Shown: positions 1-8,451 of the stretch, piece by piece
How positions within the stretch are numbered: the stretch's first letter is position 1
How the letters are laid out: each line of letters begins with the position of its first letter
Origin: Candidatus Aquidulcis frankliniae
GTDB taxonomy: Bacteria > Chloroflexota > Limnocylindria > Limnocylindrales > Limnocylindraceae
Assembly: GCA_009925905.1 (NCBI GenBank)
Contig: RFPZ01000021.1
Location: 1-16,739, forward strand
Direction: 5' to 3'
DNA length: 16,739 bases
Position numbers and translations under genes: made by a program
Notes under the pieces: model-generated
What the model was told of the DNA's origin: nothing
What the model saw: only the letters and a program-made list of their open reading frames with translations
The model's database searches: none

Positions 1-38
1 GGGATCTACCAACTTTCCGCAGCGGGAGGCGCGGCTGA
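1..38 (+). CDS. 3' end of an upstream gene, probably murE (partial)
   Basis: The first bases, read from position 3, encode a short tail (DLPTFRSGRRG) that ends in TGA at 36-38. This stop overlaps the murF start as TGATG, the same coupled arrangement used between the genes downstream. In dcw clusters the gene before murF is usually murE, so this is probably the end of UDP-MurNAc-tripeptide synthetase. Eleven residues carry no diagnostic motif, so the identity rests on position only. Confidence 0.4.
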   Translation, partial: DLPTFRSGRRG

Positions 39-1522
39 TGGCGCTCTCAGCAGCGTCCCGCACGGTGAGCGGACCTCTCGCGACTTCGGGCCTCGAACTC
101 GCGAGCATCCTTGGTGGCCAACTGATCGTCGATGGCTCGAAGTCGGTCCGAGGTTGCGCGGTGGATTCGCGACTTGTTGCGCCCGGCCAACTCTTCCTCG
201 CCCTTCCAGGAGAGAAGACTCACGGCATTCGTCACGCTATCGAGGCGTTGCACTCTGGTGCGGCAGCGATCGTTGTTGAAGGGGGCGACGCTACTGCCGA
301 GATTCGGCAAGTATTGGCTGAGGTGGAGCTCGCGGTACGAGCAACGAGCGCCTCGCTGATCAGCGTAGAGAGTGGGCGTGCTGCCCTCGGTCGTGCCGCG
401 ACCAATTGGCGCAACCGGTTCACCCTCGAGGTGATTGGTGTCACCGGCTCAGTAGGGAAGACGACCACGAAGCAGCTCATCGCCGCCGCCCTTGGGGGCG
501 AGTCCGCCGGCTGCGCCGCCACCCCAGGGAACGCTAACAACGAGATCGGCTTGCCAATGTCTTTGCTCAATCTCCCCGACGGGACGACACGCTTTGTCGC
601 CGAGATGGGGATGTATGTCGAGGGAGATATTCGGGCGCTCTGCACCTTGGCCCGCCCCCGAATCGGAGTAGTCACCGCAATTGATGCCGTGCACGCGGAG
701 CGGGCGGGAGATCTCGATGCCATTGAGCGAGGAAAGGGCGAGCTCGTTGAGGCCCTGCCGCCCGACGGTTGGGCGATCCTCGCCGCCGACGACCCCCGAG
801 TCGCGCGACTCACCACTCGAACACCAGCGCGAAGCATCACTGCAGGTCACGCTGCTAACGCTGACATTCGCATCATTAATGCCGCGCTCGATCATGCAAC
901 AGGCCACACGATCGTGACGTTGCAAGTCCGCGCGGAAACGGTGCGAGTCGATCTGCCGCTCTTTGGACTCCACTTCGCCAAGGCGGCCGCACTTGCGATC
1001 GCCGTCGCAGATCTCTGTGGTGTTGCCCCGAGTGAGGCAGCCGCTCGCCTCGCCAGTGTCCAGCTGCCGTCTGGACGCGCCACTGTTCGTGTCATGTCAG
1101 GCATCCGCGTGATTGATGACGCCTACAACGCAGCGCCAACCAGCATGATGGCAGCGCTAGCTACGCTGGCAGCCTGCCGACCACATCGCTTCGCGGCACT
1201 CGGTGCGATGGGAGAACTTGGAACGTATGCCGCGGACGCCCACCTCGCCGTCGGGCAGACCGCCGCCACTAGTGGGCTTGAGCTGCTCATCGTCGTTGGC
1301 GCAGAGGCCGACGGCATTGCGGAGGGGGCGCGGGCTGGTGGCATGCCGATTGAGAAGATTATGCGCCTCAGTAGTGACGCCGCCGGCATCACCGCTGCAG
1401 TTGGGCTCCTCGGCGACATGGCCTCATCGGGTGACACCATCTTGGTCAAGGCCTCGCGTTCGGTAGCACTGGAGCGGCTAGTTGGTGGGCTCGCGGCCCG
1501 CTGGAGTGAGGAGTCGAAGTGA
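38..1522 (+). CDS. murF: UDP-N-acetylmuramoyl-tripeptide--D-alanyl-D-alanine ligase (MurF)
   Basis: This cytoplasmic Mur ligase adds the D-Ala-D-Ala made by Ddl to UDP-MurNAc-tripeptide using ATP, completing the soluble precursor. The 494-residue protein has the three Mur ligase domains in order. The N-terminal UDP-binding domain contains VDSR near residue 42 and LFLALPGEKTHG near 52. The central ATPase domain has the P-loop GVTGSVGKTTT (134-144), then GNANNEIGLP (164-173) and AEMGM (188-192). The C-terminal domain has DDAYNAAPTSM (360-370) and LGAMGELG (388-395). These are MurF signatures and separate it from MurE and MurD. The ATG at 38 overlaps the upstream stop. Its own stop overlaps the mraY GTG by 4 nt, so translation is probably coupled. 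Length is normal to slightly long for the family and no key residue appears lost. Confidence 0.95.
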   Translation: MALSAASRTVSGPLATSGLELASILGGQLIVDGSKSVRGCAVDSRLVAPGQLFLALPGEKTHGIRHAIEALHSGAAAIVVEGGDATAEIRQVLAEVELAVRATSASLISVESGRAALGRAATNWRNRFTLEVIGVTGSVGKTTTKQLIAAALGGESAGCAATPGNANNEIGLPMSLLNLPDGTTRFVAEMGMYVEGDIRALCTLARPRIGVVTAIDAVHAERAGDLDAIERGKGELVEALPPDGWAILAADDPRVARLTTRTPARSITAGHAANADIRIINAALDHATGHTIVTLQVRAETVRVDLPLFGLHFAKAAALAIAVADLCGVAPSEAAARLASVQLPSGRATVRVMSGIRVIDDAYNAAPTSMMAALATLAACRPHRFAALGAMGELGTYAADAHLAVGQTAATSGLELLIVVGAEADGIAEGARAGGMPIEKIMRLSSDAAGITAAVGLLGDMASSGDTILVKASRSVALERLVGGLAARWSEESK

Positions 1523-2490
1523 TTGCAATCGTTCAGGCGCTTGTGCTCGCCTTCGTCTGTGTCTTTGTGCTGATGCCAGCCTACCTGCGCCTCTTGAAGT
1601 ACGCAGGATTCGGAAAGCGGGTACGCCGAGAGTTTGGACCAGAGTGGCACATCGTTAAAGAGGGAACACCCACAATGGGCGGGCTACTCCTCACCGCGAT
1701 CGTTATCGTTCTCGCCCTTCTTCTCGATGCTGTTGACGCCTCCACCTACGCTGTCCTCCTCGCCCTTCTTGGCGTCACCCTGCTCGGTGCATTCGATGAC
1801 TGGTTGAATGCGCGCACTGGCGATGGCATCTCAGCGCGACAGAAGCTGCTCTGGCAGACTGGTGTGGCAATCATTTCCGCAATCTACCTTCAGCAACACT
1901 TTGCCTTTAACTCGCTGGTGGTGCCATTTGTTGGCGAGGTACCGATCGCGCCGATTCTGTGGATCGTGGTGGCAGTCGTTGCCATCGTTGCAACGAGCAA
2001 TGGAGTGAACCTCACGGACGGCCTCGACGGCCTCTCTGGCGGAACGATGACGTTCGCCTGGATCAGCTACATGGTCATCGCACTCCTCAATGCGCCAGGT
2101 CAGGTCAACCTGGCGATCGTCTGCGCGCTGATTGCGGGCGCCCTTGTTGGATTCCTCTGGTTCAATGTGCATCCAGCGAGCGTGATCATTGGCGACGCAG
2201 GTGCACTCGGATTTGGCGCTGCACTTGCAGTGACGGGTTTGGTGACGGGACATGTGCTGCTTCTGCCGCTCATCGGCATCATCTTTGTGGTGGAGACCGG
2301 TTCAGTAATCCTGCAGGTGGCCAGCGTGAAGCTCACCGGCAAACGCATCTTCTTATTCACGCCGATCCATCATCACTTTGAACGGCTCGGCTGGGCAGAG
2401 ACGCAGATCACCTTCCGCTTCTGGATCATTGGTGCCATTGGCGGAATTCTCGGCATCGTCACCTTCCTGGCCACACGAGCGCAAGGATGA
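1519..2490 (+). CDS. mraY: phospho-N-acetylmuramoyl-pentapeptide transferase (MraY)
   Basis: This integral membrane enzyme moves phospho-MurNAc-pentapeptide from UDP to undecaprenyl phosphate, giving lipid I, the first membrane step of peptidoglycan synthesis. The 323-residue protein is hydrophobic throughout, with about ten membrane segments as in the family. Visible signatures are GTPTMGG (49-55), the catalytic Asp pair in FDDW (92-95), NLTDGLDGLSGG (164-175), a third acidic site in IIGDAGALGFG (223-233), and the HHHFERLGW loop (284-292). The family usually has GDTGSLALG or GDVGSLALG at the third site; here Thr/Val and Ser are Ala, but the Asp is kept. The start is a GTG overlapping the murF stop (GTGA), and the stop overlaps the murD ATG (ATGA). 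Confidence 0.95.
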   Translation: MIAIVQALVLAFVCVFVLMPAYLRLLKYAGFGKRVRREFGPEWHIVKEGTPTMGGLLLTAIVIVLALLLDAVDASTYAVLLALLGVTLLGAFDDWLNARTGDGISARQKLLWQTGVAIISAIYLQQHFAFNSLVVPFVGEVPIAPILWIVVAVVAIVATSNGVNLTDGLDGLSGGTMTFAWISYMVIALLNAPGQVNLAIVCALIAGALVGFLWFNVHPASVIIGDAGALGFGAALAVTGLVTGHVLLLPLIGIIFVVETGSVILQVASVKLTGKRIFLFTPIHHHFERLGWAETQITFRFWIIGAIGGILGIVTFLATRAQG

Positions 2491-4043
2491 GCGGCGACGG
2501 TCTCACCCTCGACGACCTTAACGCGCCTGCCATTGCGGCTGGGAGCCTGCGAGGGCGTGAGGTCGTGATCCTTGGTGGCGGGCGTACCGGCCAAGCAACG
2601 GCTCTTTTCGCCGCTGGCGCAGGCGCCCATGTCACCGTCCACGACACGGACAGCATTGAGCGCGTCGTCGGCGCCGTCGAAACGTTCGCAGGAAACACAA
2701 TTCGCACGTCGTTTGGCGACGCTGAGAATCTGGGCCCGCTGCTCGTCGATGCCGATCTCGTTGTGCATAGCCCCGCTGTCACCCTTGGATTTCCGACAGT
2801 TCGCCCCAGTATCGAGCGCGACCTTCGCGCCTTTGCTGCAGGAGCGGTCCCGCTGACTGGCGAGGGTGGAGCTCGTGGACGAATACTGATAAGTGAGCCG
2901 GAGTGGGCGCTTCGCCTTCTCGGCAGCCGTTGGCGTGTGGGCGTAACCGGGACGAAGGGGAAGAGCACCACGAGCAACCTCATCGCGACGATCCTGGCGC
3001 GAGATCCATCGCACTCGGTGGAGCTTGGCGGCAACAATGGGAAGCCACTCATTGGGCGCGCGGCAACGCTGCCAGCGGATGCTCGCGTCGTGATTGAACT
3101 CTCGGAACTTCAACTCCCATCACTTCACTCGTCGGTTGATGTCGGCGTGTTTACGAACGTGACCGTGGACCATCTCGATCGGCATGGGAGTGTCAGTGCG
3201 TACCGCAGCGTCAAGCGACTCCTCGCCGATCGCATTGCCGATGACGGTGTGATGGTCGTGAACCTTGACGACCCCGTAGTTGCTGCCTACGCGGGAATTG
3301 GGCGCGTTGAAACGGTCGGCTATCGACTAAGCAGTCCAATTCCTGGTGGTGTTGGCATTGTCGACGGTTGGATCGTTGCCGCTGGTGTGCTTCGCGCTCC
3401 TCGGTTTGGTGGCGGCGTTGCCGCAACTGGTCCAAGCGGACGGATCATGCCGGTGGGGGAGATTGCGCTTCCCGGGGAACATAGTCTCAGCAACGTGCTC
3501 GCTGCGGTCAGCGTGGCACTCATCGCCGGGGTTGCACCTGACGCGATCCGCAGCGCCGTGAGCTCGTTCACTGGCATCCCGCACCGACTTGAGACGGTGG
3601 CTGTGGTTAATGGCATTCGTTATGTGAACGATTCCCAGGCAACTCAGCCCGACGCGGTAGCCGCCGCAGTTCGTTCGTTTCCAAAGCCACTCATCCTCAT
3701 CGCAGGTGGCCGAAGCAAAGGGCTCGACCTCGCCGATCTTGCGCCCGTTGTTGCGCAGCGGTGCTCTGCAGTTGTCGTAATGGGGGAGTTAGCCGATGAG
3801 CTCGAAGCTCTCTTCCGGGGCGCCGGAATCGCGCGCATTGAACGTGCGACGAGCGTGGAGAGTGCCGTAGAGGTGGGGGCACGCTTGGCGCAAGAGATTG
3901 GCACACCGAGCGCAGATGGCATTCGCGCCACGCTGCTGCTCAGCCCGATCGGCTCAAGCTTTGACATGTACAACAATCCGTTTGGCGCGCGTGGCGAGGC
4001 ATTCCGTGCAGCGGTCCTCGCGCAGGCTGAAGCGCGACGGTGA
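2487..4043 (+). CDS. murD: UDP-N-acetylmuramoylalanine--D-glutamate ligase (MurD)
   Basis: This cytoplasmic Mur ligase adds D-glutamate to UDP-MurNAc-L-Ala using ATP. The N-terminal Rossmann-like domain has VVILGGGRTG (26-35). The ATPase core has the P-loop GVTGTKGKSTT (152-162), GGNNGKPLIG (181-190), ELSELQL (204-210) and NVTVDHLDRHGS (224-235), with Lys243 placed like the carbamylated lysine of MurD. The C-terminal domain has IPHRLE (364-369), NDSQATQPDA (381-390) and a SPIGSSFDM stretch near the end, matching the family SPxxxSFDMF. At 518 residues it is longer than the usual roughly 440-470, partly because of extra sequence around residues 105-145 before the P-loop. The normally conserved NDSKATN reads NDSQATQ, with Lys replaced by Gln. 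The start overlaps the mraY stop (ATGA) and the stop overlaps the ftsW GTG. Confidence 0.92.
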   Translation: MSGDGLTLDDLNAPAIAAGSLRGREVVILGGGRTGQATALFAAGAGAHVTVHDTDSIERVVGAVETFAGNTIRTSFGDAENLGPLLVDADLVVHSPAVTLGFPTVRPSIERDLRAFAAGAVPLTGEGGARGRILISEPEWALRLLGSRWRVGVTGTKGKSTTSNLIATILARDPSHSVELGGNNGKPLIGRAATLPADARVVIELSELQLPSLHSSVDVGVFTNVTVDHLDRHGSVSAYRSVKRLLADRIADDGVMVVNLDDPVVAAYAGIGRVETVGYRLSSPIPGGVGIVDGWIVAAGVLRAPRFGGGVAATGPSGRIMPVGEIALPGEHSLSNVLAAVSVALIAGVAPDAIRSAVSSFTGIPHRLETVAVVNGIRYVNDSQATQPDAVAAAVRSFPKPLILIAGGRSKGLDLADLAPVVAQRCSAVVVMGELADELEALFRGAGIARIERATSVESAVEVGARLAQEIGTPSADGIRATLLLSPIGSSFDMYNNPFGARGEAFRAAVLAQAEARR

Positions 4044-5365
4044 GTCGACTCGTGCGACAGCCGGGTCAGATGCGTACCCATGGTGCCCGTCCAGCGAGCA
4101 GCGGTGCGCCGCAGCGGCGTGGCTCAACGCAGCAGCGAATCGCAAGTGCGCTCAGAATCCAACGCCCCGGTGAGGATAAGGCGATCCTTGTTCCAGCCCT
4201 TGTCCTTGTCGGAATCGGGGTGCTGATGGTCTTCTCTGCTTCGGCAATGAACAGCCTGTTGAAGACGAACGATGCCTACGGAGCAGGGATCAAGCAGCTC
4301 GCGTACGCCATTATCGGATTCGGCTTCCTGTACTTCCTCTCTGCGATTGATTACCGTCGCTGGCGCCCCTTCGCGCCAATCGCGATGGCGATCTCTATCG
4401 GCCTACTCATTGTGGTGTTGATTCCAGGGGTCCCGACCGAAGCTGGGCTCCGCCGTTCACTCTCGATTGGGCAGATCAGTATTCATGCGGCGGAGGCGGC
4501 CAAGTTCTCTTTGGTGCTCTTCCTCGCTGACTTCCTGGCGCGCCGTGGCAATGAGATTGGGAAGACGTGGGAGTCGATGTTGCCGCCACTCTTGGCGATT
4601 GTGCTCTCAGTCCTACTGGTCCTCGTTGAGCCAGACCTCGGCACTGCATCAATACTTGGGTTAATCGGGTTCTCCCTCCTCTTCGTCGCCGGTGTTCCGC
4701 TGCGTTGGGTGCTGGTTCCGGGCGCTGGCGCAGCAAGCGTCGCGATTGGGATGATGTTTGTGAACGGCTATCAGGCGGCGCGTCTTGGTGGCTTTAGCGA
4801 CCCGTTCTCAGATCCAACCGGCGCTACGTACCAGACGTTGCAGGGCTTGATCGCAATGGCCGTCGGTGGGCCACTCGGATCTGGGCTCGGCTCCTCACAA
4901 CAGGTGGGGGGAATCAACATTCCGTATGCGTGGAACGACTACATCTTTGCGGTCATTGGTGAAGAGGCAGGCCTCGTCGGCATGCTGATTGTGATCTCGG
5001 CCTTCATGGCGATCGCCCTTCGCGGCCTGCGAACGGCACGACACGCCCCCGACACCTTCGGCGCCCTGATCGCGACGGGAATCGTCGTATGGATCTCGGG
5101 GCAGGCGTTTGTGAACATCGCCGTTGTCCTTGCCCTGATGCCCGTTACCGGTGTGCCGCTCCCGCTGGTCTCGCAGGGTGGTTCAGCACTCATTGTGTTG
5201 ATGGCAGCGATCGGGCTGCTCCTCTCGGTCTCGCGTGAGACGATGGATCCAAGCCAGGCAGGAGGTAGTGATGCGCGTGCTCATCGCGGGTGGCGGAACG
5301 GGGGGGCATCTCTTCCCAGCGTTCGCCGTAGCTCGTACGGTTCGCCAACTCCATACCGCCGCTGA
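4040..5365 (+). CDS. ftsW: SEDS peptidoglycan glycosyltransferase FtsW
   Basis: FtsW polymerises lipid II into glycan strands at the septum together with a class B PBP. The 441-residue protein has an unusual Arg/Gln-rich cytoplasmic lead of about 45 residues, then about ten membrane segments beginning at AILVPALVLVGIG (48-60). SEDS hallmarks are RRSLSIGQISIHAAEAAKFS (138-157), the loop IPYAWNDYIFAVIGEE (294-309) with an Asp at the presumed catalytic place, and PVTGVPLPLVSQGGSALI (368-385). The sequence up to SRET (398-401) ends the last membrane segment. A basic 40-residue tail follows, most of it encoded inside murG in another frame. The GTG at 4040 overlaps the murD stop; an in-frame ATG at 4070 is an alternative start. 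RodA is the main alternative, but the dcw position favours FtsW. Confidence 0.92.
   Translation: MSRLVRQPGQMRTHGARPASSGAPQRRGSTQQRIASALRIQRPGEDKAILVPALVLVGIGVLMVFSASAMNSLLKTNDAYGAGIKQLAYAIIGFGFLYFLSAIDYRRWRPFAPIAMAISIGLLIVVLIPGVPTEAGLRRSLSIGQISIHAAEAAKFSLVLFLADFLARRGNEIGKTWESMLPPLLAIVLSVLLVLVEPDLGTASILGLIGFSLLFVAGVPLRWVLVPGAGAASVAIGMMFVNGYQAARLGGFSDPFSDPTGATYQTLQGLIAMAVGGPLGSGLGSSQQVGGINIPYAWNDYIFAVIGEEAGLVGMLIVISAFMAIALRGLRTARHAPDTFGALIATGIVVWISGQAFVNIAVVLALMPVTGVPLPLVSQGGSALIVLMAAIGLLLSVSRETMDPSQAGGSDARAHRGWRNGGASLPSVRRSSYGSPTPYRR
5260..5266 (+). promoter_or_regulatory. Shine-Dalgarno site of murG, inside ftsW
   Basis: AGGAGGT sits about 4-5 nt before the ATG at 5271. It is the clearest ribosome binding site in the murF-ftsQ operon. 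It decides the murG start over the in-frame GTG at 5235. It lies within the ftsW reading frame, so ribosomes still finishing ftsW pass over it. Confidence 0.75.
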
Positions 5366-6374
5366 GGTCAGCTGGCTCGGCGGCGCGCGTGGCGTCGAGT
5401 CACGCCTTGTTCCAGAGGCGGGGTACCCGCTCACACTTCTGGCTGCCCCGAGCCTGCGACCGAGCGGCGCCGGCTTGATGGCAACGGTGCGTGATGGAAT
5501 CAAACTTCTCTGGTCGATCCCGCAAGCGATGCGCGTGATCCGTCGTGTTCGACCCGATGTAATTTTTTCCACGGGTGGATACATCGCCATTCCGACTCTG
5601 ATCGCCGCGTGGCTCACGCGCACGCCTAGCCTCCTGTGGGAGGGGAATGTTCAAGCGGGCCGTTCCAACACCCTCGTTGCGCCGTTGGCCACTCACCGCG
5701 CTGTTGCCTGGCGGCAGACGGCGGAGCACGCTCCATGGAGCGGCGCTAAGACTACGGTGACCGGCACACCAGTGCGCGAACTTACCGTGGACCGCGCCAC
5801 TGCTCGGGCGGCCCGTGGACTGAGCGCGAGTGATCAGCTTCTCTTGGTGTTTGGCGGATCACAGCGCGTTCGTCGGTTTGAGACAGCGCTCGATGGTGCG
5901 CTCGCAACACTGCTGACTGAGTGGCGTGTCTTGCACGTCGTGCTCGATGGCCTACCTGATGCGGAGCGTCGACGCGAGAATCTCCCAGCAGAGTTGCGCG
6001 AGCGCTACCTCCCGGTCGACTTCCTCGGCGGGGGAGCCATGGAGGCGGCGCTAGTTGCCGCTGATCTGATGCTTGGACGCGCAGGTGCGTCAACAATTGC
6101 CGAGGCGGCCGCCGCTGCGCTCCCAGCGATCATCGTGCCGTACCCATTCGCAGGAGGCCATCAGCGCGCAAATGCAGAGGCTGCCGCAGCCGCGGGCGCC
6201 GCAACCCTCATCAACGACGATGACTTGACCGCGGAACGCCTTCTCGCGGCAGTGGCGACCTATGCGACGCCAGCGCAACGTGCTGCTGTGGCTCGCGCCG
6301 CAACAACGTTGGCGCACCGTGACGCGTCAACGGTCATTGCCAACAAGTTGCTCCAACTCGGCGGCCAAAGATGA
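5271..6374 (+). CDS. murG: UDP-GlcNAc--lipid I N-acetylglucosaminyltransferase (MurG)
   Basis: MurG is a peripheral membrane GT28 enzyme that adds GlcNAc to lipid I to make lipid II. The ATG at 5271 was chosen because AGGAGG lies just upstream (about 5260-5265) and the protein then begins directly with the family start MRVLIAGGGTGGHLFPAFAV. The frame is open further upstream to a GTG at 5235. The 367-residue product shows the first G-loop (7-13), STGGYIAIP (100-108), TGTPVR (164-169), the second G-loop GGSQ (195-198), GRAGASTIAE (269-278) and HQRANA (297-302). The usual HEQN near residue 123 is WEGN, and TGNPVR is TGTPVR. Fold-defining motifs are intact, so activity is expected. The first 95 nt lie inside ftsW; the stop overlaps the murB ATG. 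Confidence 0.93.
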   Translation: MRVLIAGGGTGGHLFPAFAVARTVRQLHTAAEVSWLGGARGVESRLVPEAGYPLTLLAAPSLRPSGAGLMATVRDGIKLLWSIPQAMRVIRRVRPDVIFSTGGYIAIPTLIAAWLTRTPSLLWEGNVQAGRSNTLVAPLATHRAVAWRQTAEHAPWSGAKTTVTGTPVRELTVDRATARAARGLSASDQLLLVFGGSQRVRRFETALDGALATLLTEWRVLHVVLDGLPDAERRRENLPAELRERYLPVDFLGGGAMEAALVAADLMLGRAGASTIAEAAAAALPAIIVPYPFAGGHQRANAEAAAAAGAATLINDDDLTAERLLAAVATYATPAQRAAVARAATTLAHRDASTVIANKLLQLGGQR

Positions 6375-7330
6375 GCGACGCCAAGATGGCACAGCCGTGG
6401 GTCGACGCCGAGGCTGCTGCACGCGAGATGGAGCGCCGGCTCAGCTTGAAGGTGCTGCGCAACGAGCTGCTCGCCGAACACACCACGATGCGCGTTGGTG
6501 GCCCAGCCGATCTGCTTGTGACCATTCGCGATCGATTCGCTCTGCGTGGGTTGGTTCGGCTCGCCGCCTCTCGTGGTTGGCCGCTGCGCATCCTTGGGCG
6601 CGGCAGCAATGTAGTCGTGAGTGACGCCGGCATTCGCGGCATCGTTGCGCTCAATCGCAGCGCAGGATACGACGTGGATCAGGCGGCGGGAACGATTACG
6701 TTCGATTCAGGGGTACCGATGGCGAAGGCGTCGACGATCGCTGCGGAGGCTGGGCTATCCGGACTTGAATTCGCGCTCGCCATCCCAGGGAATATCGGTG
6801 GGGCGATTTGGGCAAATGCCGGTGCGCACGGCGGCGAGATGGCCGCGATCACCACGTCGGTCACGCTACTCCGCGCAGATGGCACCGAGGTTGAAATTCC
6901 AGCCACCGAGGCGGCCTTCAGCTATCGCGAGTCGCGGTTCAAGCGACCGGCGGGGAGCGACGAGGTGATCTTGGGGGCAACGGTCGCGCTGAAACCAGGC
7001 GATCCAGATCTGATCAAATCGCACCTTGAAGAGATTCGTCGCTGGCGACGCGAACACCAACCGCTCGGCATTCCGAGTGCGGGCAGCGTCTTCCGTAATC
7101 CTCCGGGCGACCTGAGCGCTGGCGCACTCATTGAGGCGGCCGGAATGAAGGGGGTGCGCATTGGCGGCGCAGAGGTCTCTGAGATGCACGCCAACTGGAT
7201 CTTGAACCGTGGAGGAGCGACGGCAGCCGATATTCGTGCCCTTCACGATGCCTGCCGTGATGCGGTCCAGGCGCAGTGCGGGATCGCACTCGCCACTGAG
7301 ATCGCTTTCATTGGAGAGTTCACCGCGTGA
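6371..7330 (+). CDS. murB: UDP-N-acetylenolpyruvoylglucosamine reductase (MurB)
   Basis: MurB is a cytoplasmic FAD enzyme that reduces UDP-GlcNAc-enolpyruvate to UDP-MurNAc with NADPH. The 319 residues show the FAD-binding domain, with TTMRVGGPADL (38-48), LGRGSNVVVSD (75-85) and PGNIGGAIWANAGAHG (139-154). The catalytic part has YRESRF (185-190) with the Arg, AGSVFRNP (237-244) with the proton-donor Ser239, and ATEIAFIG (308-315) with the Glu. The loop between YRESRF and the Ser is short, as in type II MurB such as that of Staphylococcus. Start and stop are both 4-nt overlaps (ATGA with murG, GTGA with ddl). It follows murG directly, in the slot where murC normally comes first. Confidence 0.95.
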   Translation: MSDAKMAQPWVDAEAAAREMERRLSLKVLRNELLAEHTTMRVGGPADLLVTIRDRFALRGLVRLAASRGWPLRILGRGSNVVVSDAGIRGIVALNRSAGYDVDQAAGTITFDSGVPMAKASTIAAEAGLSGLEFALAIPGNIGGAIWANAGAHGGEMAAITTSVTLLRADGTEVEIPATEAAFSYRESRFKRPAGSDEVILGATVALKPGDPDLIKSHLEEIRRWRREHQPLGIPSAGSVFRNPPGDLSAGALIEAAGMKGVRIGGAEVSEMHANWILNRGGATAADIRALHDACRDAVQAQCGIALATEIAFIGEFTA

Positions 7331-8451
7331 ACACGAAAGGCGTACTCCCACCCGTTCTGGTGCTCTTCGGTGGAACGAGCGCGGAGTCCGATGTCTCTGT
7401 GATCTCAGGCACCGCCATTGCTGCCGCGCTGCTTGATGCCGGCCTTTCAGTCACCCAGGCCCACATCGCACGAGACAGATCACTCCGCCCGCTGCCCGCG
7501 GGGCATCGTCGTGGCGGAGTGACGGGTGCGGCATATTCCGACCTCACCGCGCCAGCACTGCTGAGCGCACGGCCAATGGCGCTCGACGCCTACTTGCGCG
7601 ACGTGGCCACATCTGCGCCAACAACAATCGTCATCCCTGCACTGCATGGCCCGGGGGATGAAGACGGCACGATCGCGGCAGCGGCAGCGGCGGCGGGGTT
7701 GAACTATGTCGGCGATTCTCCAGATGTTGCCGCACTCGGCATGGACAAGCCGGCCTTCAAAGCGCTGGCGCGCGCAAACGATGTGGCGACGCTGCCTGAG
7801 CTCGTGATCACGAAGGGCGAATGGGCGTCAGACCGCGGAGCCATCCTCCGCGCCATCGGCGCGTTTGCCGACGAGCACACTGCAACGGGTGCGCTGATCG
7901 GTAAACCTGCTGCTCACGGTTCATCAATCGGCATGAAGATCGCGCACTCATCCGACGAATGGTCGGATGCAGTCGAAGAGGCGTTGCGCTTCGGAGATCG
8001 CGCCATGCTTGAGCCGTACCTGGAGCGCGCTCGCGAATTGGAGGTTGCTGTACTTGAACGCACAGATGGCACGGTGCACGCGTTTGGCCCTGGCGAAGTC
8101 TTCCCTGGGCATGAGTTCTATGATTACGACGCGAAGTACGCGCCGGGAGTTTCACGCACCACAACGTCAAGCGACCTTCCTGCTGGGTTGGCAGGTGCAA
8201 TGCGCGACGCCGCAGTTGCTCTCTTCAGCGCCGCGCAGAGCCGCGGCCTCTCGCGCATGGACTTCTTGATGGCGCGCAGTGGCGAACGGGCTGGTCGCTG
8301 GTATCTCTCCGAGGTCAACACGTTCCCTGGCTTCACGCCCATCTCGCTCTTCCCAGCACTCGTGATGTCAGGCGGTTCAAGCTTTTCGGAACTATGCGTT
8401 GAACTAGTTGCAGCTGCGGCGGCACGTCCAGCCGCAAGCGATGCGCAATGA
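7327..8451 (+). CDS. ddl: D-alanine--D-alanine ligase (Ddl)
   Basis: This cytoplasmic ATP-grasp enzyme joins two D-alanines and supplies the dipeptide used by MurF. The 374-residue protein has LFGGTSAESDVS (13-24), HGPGDEDGT (107-115), the ATP-binding IGKPAAHGSSIGM (191-203), EVFPGHEFYDYDAKY (257-271), RMDF (310-313) and the metal-binding EVNTFPGFT (329-337). The Tyr in FYDYDAKY is typical of D-Ala-D-Ala ligases, so D-Ala-D-Lac synthesis of the VanA type is not suggested. The start is a GTG overlapping the murB stop, and the stop overlaps the ftsQ ATG. The usual HGxxGEDG is altered to HGPGDEDG, which keeps the Glu-Asp-Gly. Confidence 0.94.
   Translation: MNTKGVLPPVLVLFGGTSAESDVSVISGTAIAAALLDAGLSVTQAHIARDRSLRPLPAGHRRGGVTGAAYSDLTAPALLSARPMALDAYLRDVATSAPTTIVIPALHGPGDEDGTIAAAAAAAGLNYVGDSPDVAALGMDKPAFKALARANDVATLPELVITKGEWASDRGAILRAIGAFADEHTATGALIGKPAAHGSSIGMKIAHSSDEWSDAVEEALRFGDRAMLEPYLERARELEVAVLERTDGTVHAFGPGEVFPGHEFYDYDAKYAPGVSRTTTSSDLPAGLAGAMRDAAVALFSAAQSRGLSRMDFLMARSGERAGRWYLSEVNTFPGFTPISLFPALVMSGGSSFSELCVELVAAAAARPAASDAQ

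Noticed and set aside
449..973. Long antisense ORFs inside murF, such as 174 codons on the - strand
   Set aside because: They lie opposite a gene with clear MurF motifs and have no recognisable domain, SD or promoter. They are G+C-rich frame shadows.
5235..5270. Upstream GTG start for murG
   Set aside because: It would add 12 residues before the canonical MRVLIAGGGTGGH start, and the strong SD AGGAGG points to 5271.
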